In this document: one piece after another, positions 52,810 through 60,552 of the stretch | Numbering within the stretch: position 1 is the stretch's first letter | Layout of the letters: every line of letters begins with the position of its first letter | DNA from: Alphaproteobacteria bacterium | GTDB lineage: Bacteria > Pseudomonadota > Alphaproteobacteria > JAVJRE01 | Length of the DNA stretch: 64,000 nucleotides | Reading direction: 5' to 3' | NCBI GenBank assembly: GCA_040218575.1 | Contig: JAVJRE010000002.1 | Coordinates: 62,001 to 126,000 of the forward strand | Program-made: the position numbers and the translations under genes | Notes under the pieces: model-generated | Databases searched by the model: none | What the model saw: only the letters and a program-made list of their open reading frames with translations | What the model was told of the DNA's origin: nothing

Positions 52810-54861
52810 TTATGCGCCCGGGTTCTTGTAGAGACCGCGCCAGTCGATGGCCTTGGCGCCGAAGTCGAGGCGGCACTTGATCTCGACGCCGTCGACGTCG
52901 AAGCCGTTTCGGGTCTCGATGTAGGCGCCCTGCTGGCCTTCGAGATAGGCGTACTCGATCGTATCGATCTGGTTCGGCGAGGCGGCCAGATACCAGGCGG
53001 TCTCGCTCGCCCCGTCGAGCCGCGGCTCGGCGATGGGTGCGAGCGTCCGGATCGACTGCGGCACCACATTCCCGCTCTGCGCGGGCACAAGGTTCTGCGC
53101 CACCAGCTGCTCGGCCTTGAGTTCGAGGGCCGCCGGCACGATCAGGAAGGCGGGGCGGATGTTGAGCACCGTCTTCTTGTCGAGCCCGGTCTGCTTGCGC
53201 ATGGCCGCCCGCGCCGCGCCCACACTGTCCACGCCGAGGGCTGCGCCGGTGCCGGCGAGGTTCTTGTGGTTGGCATGGAAAAGCGCGGTGCCGTCCGCCA
53301 TGGCCGGATTCGAGGTAACGATGTCCCAGACCACGTCGGACTCCAGCTGGGCGATGGCGTTGCCGTACATCGCCGGGATCCGGGTGAAGGCGTCGAGATC
53401 GTCGTTGATCAGCACCTGCCGGGTGATGGCGACCACGCGGCCGTATGTCTCGATGCGGTAACTCTCCTTCGACTCGCCGAGCGTGCCGCGTTTGAACTCG
53501 CCGCTCTCCCCCACCTTGAGAAGCTGCGGTGCCTCACCCAGCTGGACCCGGTGCATGGCCTTGAAGTCCGTGGCGAGCACCTGGCGGCAGAAGAGCGGGA
53601 AGGTTCGCGGATAGGCCTCGTAGGCCTGCCGGAGCGTCTTGTTAGTGACGGCGGCCAAGATCTCGGGGAAGTCCGAGGTCGAGTGCAGGGCGCGGGTCGC
53701 CACCTCGTCGCGCGACAGCCCGCGCGTGCTGGCCCCCACGGTCTCCAGGCTCTCGCGGGCAAGCTCCATCAAGGTCATGCCCCGATACTCGCGGGCCGCG
53801 TCTTCCAGCGGGAACAGCGTCGGGCTGTAGCGGTGCAGCAGCGCGTTGGCGACGGCCTCGCGGCGGGTCACCGTCGCATCGCGTCCGCCCAGCGGGACCG
53901 AGACATGGCCGAAGGTCCGGGTCTCGTCGGACTGTGCGGCGACCTGGTCGAGGATCAGGCGGCGCGCCTCGTCGATGGACACACCGCGCTTGATCAGGTC
54001 GTCGGCGAAGCCGCGCTCGAGGTGCAGCTTCTCGGCAAGGCCGTGGATCGTGGAAACGCGCTCGCGCTCCTGCGCACGGGCCTCGGTCACCAGCGCATCC
54101 GTGTCGACGCTGCGGGTCTGCTCCTGGGGCTTCGGATCGGGTGTGGCCTTCGGCTCGCTGCGGGCGCCCGTCTCCTTCGGCTTCTGCCGGAGTTCGGCGT
54201 CCTTCGCCTCGGTCGCCTTTTCCGCAGGCGCGTCGGTCGCGTCGCGGGTCTTCTCGTCGGTCTGGTCGGTGTCGTGCATCACATTGGTCCTCTGCTGGAT
54301 TTGGCCTGCGGCGCTGCGATGCAGGACGCAGTCATGGAGGTTTTGGTTGGCGCGGAAGCCGGCGGCGGGATCGGCGCCCACCGGCACGGCGGAGATCTCG
54401 AAAGGAGTCCAGTCGACCGCGCGCCAAAGCTCGCGGCCGCCCTCGGGCTTCGAGACCTCGTAGCGGTGGACCTGGTAGCCGATGGAAACCGCGCGGATGT
54501 GCCCGGCCTCGATGTCGCGCCAGATGTCTCCGACCGCATCGCGCTCGGAGATCCGGATCCGGGCGATGCCCTGCCCGTTCTCGATCCGCGCGGAGCCTGG
54601 CACGACCGAGCCGATCACCGCATCGAGATCGCCCGCATCGTGCACCTTCAGGAACGGCGCGCCGTTGTTCAGCCGTTCAAGCCGCACATGGTCCGGCGCC
54701 ATGCTCAGCTCCTCGTCATGCGGATCGCCGAAGAGCGAGAGACGCCGCACCCGGGCGCCGGTCGACCAGATCACCTCGACGCTGCGGGCCTCGGGATCGA
54801 TCGTGTTCGGGGACAGCTCCGCCGCTCGGCGCAGGGCCGGCAGTTCGATCATCTGCTCCAT
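52810..54861 (-). CDS. Prohead protease/major capsid protein fusion
   Basis: 683 aa. Residues 1-180 are an HK97-type (U35/S78) prohead protease: VRLERLNNGAPFLKVHDAGD with the catalytic His region and IRAVSIGYQVHRYE with the Ser. Residues about 195-290 form a charged, Pro/Glu-rich scaffold-like linker (KPKETGARSEPKATPDPKPQ). The rest is a Mu/HK97-like major capsid domain: TSDFPEILAAVTNKTLRQAY, NAIAQLESDVVWDIV, ALFHANHKNLAGTGAALGVD. Natural fusions of this kind are known. An internal ribosome-binding site suggests a second product. Confidence 0.9.
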   Translation of the reverse strand: MEQMIELPALRRAAELSPNTIDPEARSVEVIWSTGARVRRLSLFGDPHDEELSMAPDHVRLERLNNGAPFLKVHDAGDLDAVIGSVVPGSARIENGQGIARIRISERDAVGDIWRDIEAGHIRAVSIGYQVHRYEVSKPEGGRELWRAVDWTPFEISAVPVGADPAAGFRANQNLHDCVLHRSAAGQIQQRTNVMHDTDQTDEKTRDATDAPAEKATEAKDAELRQKPKETGARSEPKATPDPKPQEQTRSVDTDALVTEARAQERERVSTIHGLAEKLHLERGFADDLIKRGVSIDEARRLILDQVAAQSDETRTFGHVSVPLGGRDATVTRREAVANALLHRYSPTLFPLEDAAREYRGMTLMELARESLETVGASTRGLSRDEVATRALHSTSDFPEILAAVTNKTLRQAYEAYPRTFPLFCRQVLATDFKAMHRVQLGEAPQLLKVGESGEFKRGTLGESKESYRIETYGRVVAITRQVLINDDLDAFTRIPAMYGNAIAQLESDVVWDIVTSNPAMADGTALFHANHKNLAGTGAALGVDSVGAARAAMRKQTGLDKKTVLNIRPAFLIVPAALELKAEQLVAQNLVPAQSGNVVPQSIRTLAPIAEPRLDGASETAWYLAASPNQIDTIEYAYLEGQQGAYIETRNGFDVDGVEIKCRLDFGAKAIDWRGLYKNPGA
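54279..54293 (-). promoter_or_regulatory. Likely internal translation start within the protease-capsid fusion gene
   Basis: AGAGGA at 54293-54288 (minus strand), then eight bases, then ATG at 54279, giving MHDTDQTDEKTRDA. It falls exactly at the border between the protease and the scaffold-like linker. It would yield a 489-residue scaffold plus capsid protein without protease, akin to the nested C/Nu3 arrangement of lambda. Confidence 0.55.
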
Positions 54862-54876
54862 CAGGATTTCCTCGGA

Positions 54877-56397
54877 TCAGGTCTCGTCGTCGTCCGGGTC
54901 ATCCGGATCGGCTACACGGTCAGGTTCGGACGGGTCGTTCGTTTGCGCGCTGCCTGTCTTGGTGACGCGGCGCGGGTCGCTGTCGAGAACGAGGCCGAGT
55001 TCGTCGAGCTTGGCGTTGGTGGCCGCGATTTCGGCCAGCACCGCGTCGGGGTTGCGACCCTGCCGAGCGATGGCTTCGGCGAGGGTCATGGTGCCGGAGC
55101 GGATGGCGAGCAGGTCCGCCATCGCGTCCTTCTGCGGATCGACCGCCTCGAACTTGGGCGGCGACCATTCGACCGGCACGTCAGGTGTCGGGATACGTCC
55201 CGCTGCCCATGCAGCCTCCGTAAACCAGCGCCAGACCGGGGCACAAAACATCGGGATGAAGAGCTGCCACTGGATCGCATCGATCATCCGGCGGAACTCG
55301 ACGAGCCCCGCGCGGATCGACGAGTAGTTCACCTGGCTCAGATCGCCTGTCAGCAACTCGTAGGGCACGCGGAACCCGGCTGAGATCGTGTGCAGGCTCG
55401 CGCGCTTGTACTCGCCGTAGCCGCCGGTCGCCGACGGCTGGTTGAAGCGGATGTCCTTTCCGCCGCGGGCATAGGCGATGAGCCCGGGCTCGAACTGCTC
55501 CACCCGGTTGCCGTCGGCGTCGACGACCGAGGGCGCGATCCCCTGTTGCGCTTCCTCCTCGCCGAACACGATGGCGGTGACGCAGGCCTCGGTCTTCTTG
55601 CGGACGATCTCGGCGACCTCGTAATCGTCGAGGTCGCGAAGCGCGCGGATGACCGGTGCGCCCCAGGGCGCGCCGCGCGCCTGCGTGCGCTGCTTCTCAT
55701 AGATATGGGCGATCTCGCTCGCCGGGACCGCGCGGCTGGTAAACCCGCCAGTCAGGGCGTGCATCGCGTCGCCCGGATGGGCGCCGAAAAGCCAGTAGGC
55801 CCGGCGCCGTCCGAGCGCGTCGAACTCGATCCCCTGGACCGCCTGACCGGAGCCGAGCGGCCCGGTGCGGGTCGCGTCGAGGAAATCGGCCTCGAGCAGC
55901 TGCAGCTGCACCGGCGGCATGACCCCGTCGCCGGCGCGCCGCGGGCGGCGGCGGACCAGCACCTCGCCGGCCTCGACCATCTCGCGACAGGCAAGTGTCT
56001 GCAGGCCGTAGAAGTCGAGCTGGCCGTCGGCGTCGCAGGCCCGCGCCCAGATCTCGAACAGCCGATCGACCTCGCGGTCGAGTGCAGCGTCTCCGCTGGC
56101 GGCGCGTGGCATGATGCCGGCGCCGACGATGTTGTTGACCAGTACCGAGACCGCCTTGGCCGCATGCGGGTTGTTGCGCACCAGGTCTCGCATCCGGTCG
56201 CGCAAGAGCGCGCCGGCCCGTCCGATCTCGGCGTCCGCCGAGCTGCCCGGGGCGTGCCAGCCATCGGTGCGCCGTCCGCGGGCCGCGCCCTCGTAGGAGC
56301 GGGCAAGCCCCTCGAAGGCCTGCCGCGCCAGGACGCGCCGGGTGGCCGCCCGTGGGGCGACGGTCGCGATGGCCCGGTCGAACCAGGACACCGACAT
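54877..56397 (-). CDS. Lambda-type portal protein
   Basis: 506 aa. Family features are MRDLVRNNPHAAKAVSVLVN, NNIVGAGIMPRAASGD, EIWARACDADGQLDFYGLQT, LQLLEADFLDATR, IAHIYEKQRTQARGAPWGAP, and LLTGDLSQVNYSSIRAGLVE with WQLFIPMFCAPVW. It forms the dodecameric portal for DNA entry. The gene overlaps gpW by one base; a very acidic C-terminus (DPDDPDDDET) closes the protein. Confidence 0.93.
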   Translation of the reverse strand: MSVSWFDRAIATVAPRAATRRVLARQAFEGLARSYEGAARGRRTDGWHAPGSSADAEIGRAGALLRDRMRDLVRNNPHAAKAVSVLVNNIVGAGIMPRAASGDAALDREVDRLFEIWARACDADGQLDFYGLQTLACREMVEAGEVLVRRRPRRAGDGVMPPVQLQLLEADFLDATRTGPLGSGQAVQGIEFDALGRRRAYWLFGAHPGDAMHALTGGFTSRAVPASEIAHIYEKQRTQARGAPWGAPVIRALRDLDDYEVAEIVRKKTEACVTAIVFGEEEAQQGIAPSVVDADGNRVEQFEPGLIAYARGGKDIRFNQPSATGGYGEYKRASLHTISAGFRVPYELLTGDLSQVNYSSIRAGLVEFRRMIDAIQWQLFIPMFCAPVWRWFTEAAWAAGRIPTPDVPVEWSPPKFEAVDPQKDAMADLLAIRSGTMTLAEAIARQGRNPDAVLAEIAATNAKLDELGLVLDSDPRRVTKTGSAQTNDPSEPDRVADPDDPDDDET

Positions 56398-56603
56398 CAG
56401 CGGTCCCCGCGCGCGAAGCCGGCAAAACCGGCGATCGGGCGATTGACCGCCCCATTGATCTGGCGCTCGATGGTCCGGATGCGCCCGAGCAGATCCTCGG
56501 CGGAACCGTATTCGACGGTCTTGCCGTCATAGCTCACCCGCGTGGTCCCGCTCGCATAGGCGCGCCGGAGCGCCGCGAGTTCCGCTTCCGTCCAGTCTGC
56601 CAT
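56397..56603 (-). CDS. gpW-like head-tail joining protein
   Basis: 68 aa, MADWTEAELAALRRAYASGT, TVEYGSAEDLLGRIRTIERQ. Both length and the AL-x-x-A-x-ASG-x-x-x-V-x-YDGKTVEY pattern match the gpW family. An upstream in-frame ATG (MVLT, 56615) inside the terminase end is an alternative. It lies between terminase and portal as in lambda. Confidence 0.88.
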   Translation of the reverse strand: MADWTEAELAALRRAYASGTTRVSYDGKTVEYGSAEDLLGRIRTIERQINGAVNRPIAGFAGFARGDR

Positions 56604-56605
56604 TG

Positions 56606-58600
56606 TCAGAACCATCCTTCACGCCGCCCGAGCCAGTCGGACCGCCGCTTGCCTTGCTGTTGCGATACCGGCCGCCCAATCATGCCGGCCGGCGTATCCA
56701 TGCCGGTCGGGACGCCGAGCTGCGCTTCCAGATCGGCCCATGTCGCCTCGGACCATCGGTCCGCGCCGGCGATCCAGGCCGCGGCCCGGGCATAGACCCG
56801 GCAGTCCAGCGCCTCGTTGCGCTCGCGGAGCTTCTGCCATTCCAGCCGGGCGAAGCCGCGCCGGTTCCTGACCGTCACGAGCTGCTCGGCGGTGAGCTGC
56901 TTGATCCATTCGGTGTCGGCCCAGCCGGGCAGATGCACCGTGCCGGGGGCGAAGGCGGCGCCGGCCTCCAGCTCCTCGGGCGTCGGCCGCGGCAACCGCA
57001 GGAAGCGATAGGTCTCGGCCTTGAAGGTCGAAACCGCCACGGTCCACAGGCGCGCGCCGCGGCGCAGGCGCTTGCCTCCCGCGGTCGCATCCACGAACGT
57101 CGGTCCCGAGACAGGGCTCGCCCTGTTGAATCCTTCGAGCCCCTTGACCGGGGCAACCTGCGCGAAGCCGGCCGCGCGCGCCCAGCCATAGACCGCCGCG
57201 GTCTCGTAGCCCGTGTCGATGGCCAGCCGGGCAAGCCCGAGATCCGCGCCACCGGCATGCCGCCAGTTGCGGCCCAAGAGATCGGTCAGCGCTGCCCAGC
57301 TGTCGGGCTGGCCGGGCCCGCCTTCGATTACGACATGGTCGACGAGCCAACCTTCCAGTCCGCGACCCCAGGCCCAGACGTCGACCTCGATCCGGTCCTT
57401 CTGGACGTCCGCGCCCGCGGTCAGGAACAGCCCGCCGGCGGGCACAATGCCTGCCGGCCAGTCCTCACGGCGCTCGACCAGACGCTGCCAGTCAGGCGCG
57501 TCGCCGGTCTCGATCCAGGTCTCGCCGAGCACCGTGTTGCGGAACACCCGCTCCGCTTCGTCCGAGCCCTTCGCGGCCTCCTTGTCCCGCGCGATGTCTG
57601 CCCAGCTCTTCCAGCCCGGCGGCGAATAGAGCGCCGAGAGATGAAACCCCACCGTCCGCCCATCGTCGGCCTCGTCCGTCGCCCGCCATTCGCCTGCGGC
57701 CAGCATGGCGGCCTTGTGGTGCTCCGCGATCGCGGTCTCGCAGGCATCGCAATGGTAAGCGGCCGTCTCGGGCTTCCCCTTCTCCCAGCGCAGCCGCTCG
57801 AACCTGAGCCACTGCATTTCCCCGCAATGCGGGCACGGCACGAAGAAGCGGCGCCGGTCACTCGCCTCGTATTCGCGCTCGATGCGGCTCACGCCGCGGA
57901 TCGTCGGCGTCGAGACCAGGAAGACCTTGCGCCGATGGGCGAAGGTCAGCGACCGCGCCTCGGCGAGACCCACCGGGTCGCCTTCCTCGTCGGCCGAGGC
58001 CGGGTAGGCGTCCACCTCGTCGAGGAAGACGTAGCGCGCCGGCATCGAGCGCAGCCCAACGGCCGAGTTGGCGCCGGTCAGCACCAGCACACCGCCCGGG
58101 AAGTCCTTCGACAGCTGCGTGTTGCCGCTGTCGCGCGCCCGCGCCGGCTTCACGCGCTCGCGCAGTGCCGGGCTCTCCTCGATCAGCGGATCGATGCGCT
58201 GGCGCGAGTTGCGCTTGGCCAGCTCCACCGTCGGCTGGACCGCCAGCATCGGCCCCGGCGCGTGGTGCATCACAAAGCCGATCCAGTTGTTGCCGGCCTC
58301 CGTGGCGCCCACCTGCGCCGCCTTCATGAACACGATCCGTTGCGCCGGATGGCTCGGCGAGAGCGCGTCCATGATCGCGCGCATATAGGGCGTACGCTCC
58401 GTCCGGTACCGGCCCGGCTCCGCAGAGGCCCGCGACGAGAGCCAGCGATGCGTGTCCGACCATTCCGACACCGTGAGCCAGGGATCGGGCGTCAGCCCGC
58501 GACCCCAGGCCCGGATCAGCGCCTCCGCCCCGTCGAACCCGGCAATCTTTTCAGAGGGCGATGCGGGGCTGGGCGAGCTCGTCGAGATGGGCGCGGACAT
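56606..58600 (-). CDS. Terminase large subunit (GpA family)
   Basis: 664-residue packaging motor. ATPase region: FMKAAQVGATEAGNNWIGFV (Walker A-like) and ARYVFLDEVDAYPASADEEG (Walker B), followed by KVFLVSTPTIRGVSRIEREY (motif III). A zinc-ribbon-like VPCPHCGEMQW...HCDACETAI pair lies at about residues 250-285. The C-terminal nuclease region has ADVQKDRIEVDVWAWGRGLE and RLAIDTGYETAAVYGW. The GpA type implies cohesive-end or lambda-like packaging. Confidence 0.95.
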   Translation of the reverse strand: MSAPISTSSPSPASPSEKIAGFDGAEALIRAWGRGLTPDPWLTVSEWSDTHRWLSSRASAEPGRYRTERTPYMRAIMDALSPSHPAQRIVFMKAAQVGATEAGNNWIGFVMHHAPGPMLAVQPTVELAKRNSRQRIDPLIEESPALRERVKPARARDSGNTQLSKDFPGGVLVLTGANSAVGLRSMPARYVFLDEVDAYPASADEEGDPVGLAEARSLTFAHRRKVFLVSTPTIRGVSRIEREYEASDRRRFFVPCPHCGEMQWLRFERLRWEKGKPETAAYHCDACETAIAEHHKAAMLAAGEWRATDEADDGRTVGFHLSALYSPPGWKSWADIARDKEAAKGSDEAERVFRNTVLGETWIETGDAPDWQRLVERREDWPAGIVPAGGLFLTAGADVQKDRIEVDVWAWGRGLEGWLVDHVVIEGGPGQPDSWAALTDLLGRNWRHAGGADLGLARLAIDTGYETAAVYGWARAAGFAQVAPVKGLEGFNRASPVSGPTFVDATAGGKRLRRGARLWTVAVSTFKAETYRFLRLPRPTPEELEAGAAFAPGTVHLPGWADTEWIKQLTAEQLVTVRNRRGFARLEWQKLRERNEALDCRVYARAAAWIAGADRWSEATWADLEAQLGVPTGMDTPAGMIGRPVSQQQGKRRSDWLGRREGWF

Positions 58601-59117
58601 GGGCCTCCAGAACCTTCTGCATGGCCGCCGTCTCCGTCCCCAGCTCCGCCGCCATCAGCGCGGCGACCCGCGCCGGCCAGTTGACCCACGCGTCCCGTTC
58701 CTCGCGCGCGAGCCGAAACACCAGCGCGGTGGCGCGGTCGCGATCGACGAGCTCGCCCTTGAGCTTCGCCAGCCGGATCCGTCGCTCCTGCGCCTTCAAC
58801 ACCTCGTGCGCGGTCTTCGCCTGCAGGAAGGTCGTGCCGCCGCCCGTCACGGGCGCGGACATCCCCTGTTCCTTGAGCGTATCGCCCACCGCCGAGACAG
58901 CCGCCTCCGGCACGGGCTTCATTCCGGATTGCGCCGATGCGGACTTCGGGCGGCTCTTCGACGGGTCGGTGGTCTCGGCCCGCTTCGCGTCGCTCGCCGC
59001 CGCGTCGATCGAACCATCGGCATGCAGGACGAGCCGGCCGGCGGCCTTCGCCTTCTGGATCGCGCCGCGCGACAGCCCGACATGGGCGGCATAACGGCGC
59101 TCGCTCATGCCCTGCAT
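58551..59117 (-). CDS. Terminase small subunit-like DNA-packaging protein
   Basis: 188 aa from MQGMSERRYAAHVGLSRGAI; the ATG at 59108 (MSERRY) is an alternative. A helix-turn-helix of Nu1 type is at the N-terminus (YAAHVGLSRGAIQKAKAAGR). A coiled region (HEVLKAQERRIRLAKLKGEL, VDRDRATALVFRLAREERDA) follows. Overlaps the start of the large subunit by 50 bp. It probably binds the cos/pac site. Confidence 0.8.
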   Translation of the reverse strand: MQGMSERRYAAHVGLSRGAIQKAKAAGRLVLHADGSIDAAASDAKRAETTDPSKSRPKSASAQSGMKPVPEAAVSAVGDTLKEQGMSAPVTGGGTTFLQAKTAHEVLKAQERRIRLAKLKGELVDRDRATALVFRLAREERDAWVNWPARVAALMAAELGTETAAMQKVLEAHVRAHLDELAQPRIAL

Positions 59118-59218
59118 GCGACCTCTAAAACAGCAATGAAATGATGCACTTATCCGCTTGATAGCGGCGCGCATCGGAGCCTGTATGGGGCCAGCACGAT
59201 CAAGCCAGGAGCCAGACG

Positions 59219-59593
59219 ATGGCCACCACGATCCTTCCCACCCGCAACACCGAATGGGGCTTCTGGGGCACCATCGACCGGATCGACGACGATCTGGCCG
59301 CCGACGCACCCAAGGCTTGGACGCAAGCCTCGCAAGCCATCGCCGCCGCCACGGGCGTCTCCCCCGAAGGGGTGCGCGACTTCCTCGACAGCCGCCACGG
59401 CCGCCACTTCGCCAACGACGTCGCCAACTGGCTCGCCCGCGGCGACACGCTGAAGGACGCCATCGATGCCGCCGTCGCCCGCTGGATGGGCTGGACCATT
59501 GACCGGCGCACGAGCCGAGACACCGGAATCCCCACCGGGCTTCCCTACCTCACGGGCTTCGCCACCCACTTCGAGATCCTCTCCGACGCCTGA
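59219..59593 (+). CDS. Conserved hypothetical protein on the opposite strand of the prophage
   Basis: 124 aa with a good ribosome-binding site (CCAGGAGCC, eight bases before ATG). Sequence: TRNTEWGFWGTIDRIDDDLA, AWTQASQAIAAATGVSPEGV, DFLDSRHGRHFANDVANWLA, DAAVARWMGWTIDRRTSRDT. I recognise no catalytic motif; it looks like a small soluble helical protein of the type carried by alphaproteobacterial plasmids and phages. It is divergent from the small terminase gene and probably shares a transcript with the DUF3489 gene. Confidence 0.75.
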   Translation: MATTILPTRNTEWGFWGTIDRIDDDLAADAPKAWTQASQAIAAATGVSPEGVRDFLDSRHGRHFANDVANWLARGDTLKDAIDAAVARWMGWTIDRRTSRDTGIPTGLPYLTGFATHFEILSDA

Positions 59594-59614
59594 GACGCCG
59601 CGTCTCCGGGTCCC

Positions 59615-59632
59615 GCCCGCCGCATGGCGGGC
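59615..59632. repeat. Perfect 7-bp hairpin between the two plus-strand prophage genes
   Basis: GCCCGCC, loop GCAT, GGCGGGC, 22 bp after the first gene's stop. A smaller GAGAC/GTCTC hairpin precedes it at 59592-59606. No T-tract follows, so attenuation or mRNA stability is more likely than termination. Confidence 0.45.
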
Positions 59633-59687
59633 TCGACCTCGTAGAAGGGCCCGCATCCCGCGCGCCCCGATACGACGGAGACGACAA

Positions 59688-60275
59688 ATGCCGAAACTTT
59701 CCGATACCCAGCTCGTGATCCTGAGCGCTGCCGCTCAGCGTGACGATCGCAATGTCCTGCCGCTTCCCGGATCGCTGCGGGGCAACGCCGCCGCCAAGGT
59801 GGTCGGCGCACTCCTCTCCCGCGGGTTGATCGCCGAGCGCGTCACCGATGCGCAGACCAAGGCCGACCCGGCGTTGAACCGCATCTGGCGGAACGACGAG
59901 GACGGTCGCGCGGTCCTCCTGCAGATCACCGATGCAGGCCTTGCCGCCATCGGGGTCGAGCCGGATGGCGCCGACCGCGCGCCCACGGGCGCCACCCAGA
60001 CGCCGGCCGACGACGCCGCATCTGACGCCGCCGCCGCCACGAAGTCCGCACCCAAGGCGCGGACAGCGCGCGAGGGCACCAAGCAGGCGCTGCTGATCGA
60101 GATGCTCCGCGCCGAGGGTGGCGCGACCATCGCCGAGATCGTCGAAGCCACCGGATGGCAGCCGCACACGGTGCGGGGCGCCATCGCCGGAGCACTGAAG
60201 AAGAAGCTCGGCCTCGACGTCACCTCTGAGAAGGTCGAGGGGCGCGGGCGGGTCTACAAGCTGCCGCCCGCCTGA
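59688..60275 (+). CDS. DUF3489 domain-containing protein (putative DNA-binding)
   Basis: 195 aa, start MPKLSDTQLVILSAAAQRDD with GGAG upstream. The N-terminal 80 residues resemble a winged-helix (VVGALLSRGLIAERVTDAQT, LLQITDAGLAAIGV). After an Ala/Asp/Pro linker, the C-terminal 70 residues are the DUF3489 winged helix: TKQALLIEMLRAEGGATIAE, IVEATGWQPHTVRGAIAGAL, KKKLGLDVTSEKVEGRGRVY. Two such domains suggest a regulator. An intrinsic terminator follows. Confidence 0.85.
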   Translation: MPKLSDTQLVILSAAAQRDDRNVLPLPGSLRGNAAAKVVGALLSRGLIAERVTDAQTKADPALNRIWRNDEDGRAVLLQITDAGLAAIGVEPDGADRAPTGATQTPADDAASDAAAATKSAPKARTAREGTKQALLIEMLRAEGGATIAEIVEATGWQPHTVRGAIAGALKKKLGLDVTSEKVEGRGRVYKLPPA

Positions 60276-60300
60276 CGCGGCAGCATCTTCCATCGCGGAG

Positions 60301-60328
60301 ACCGCCGTCCTTCGGGGCGGCGGTTTCT
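60301..60328 (+). terminator. Rho-independent terminator after the DUF3489 gene
   Basis: Stem ACCGCCGTCC / GGGCGGCGGT (one G-U pair) around a TTCG tetraloop, followed by TTTCTC. It ends the plus-strand transcript exactly where the minus-strand DUF7220 gene ends. Confidence 0.78.
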
Positions 60329-60552
60329 CATCGGACGCCGCGCAGCCGGATCGCCTCGAACAGCCGCCGCAGAGCAAACGACCGTGCGATGCTCACCACG
60401 GTGAACACCGCGCCCATCTTCAGGTTCTGTACCAGCGTCGTCTGCAGCCCGAAGACCGGGAAGATCAGGATCTGCGTGACGACGGCAACGCCGAAGCCCA
60501 CGGCGACGTTGGCGACGGCCTCGACGAGCGACATGGCGCGCGACTGCTTCAT
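60328..60552 (-). CDS. DUF7220-like small phage membrane protein
   Basis: 74 aa: MKQSRAMSLVEAVANVAVGF, GVAVVTQILIFPVFGLQTTL, KMGAVFTVVSIARSFALRRL. Two hydrophobic helices separated by a short loop. The pattern (SR-x-MSL-x-E-x-x-x-N-x-x-x-G-x-x-x-A) matches small membrane proteins I know as DUF7220 from phages. Its ATG overlaps the methyltransferase stop by 4 bp. Function unknown. Confidence 0.75.
   Translation of the reverse strand: MKQSRAMSLVEAVANVAVGFGVAVVTQILIFPVFGLQTTLVQNLKMGAVFTVVSIARSFALRRLFEAIRLRGVR

Noticed and set aside
52714-55383. 889-codon open frame on the plus strand opposite the protease-capsid fusion
   Set aside because: Runs antisense through two well-identified genes and has no recognisable domain; produced by codon bias.
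56603-58684. 693-codon plus-strand frame opposite the large terminase
   Set aside because: Arg/Pro/Ala-rich antisense shadow; the terminase reads cleanly on the other strand.
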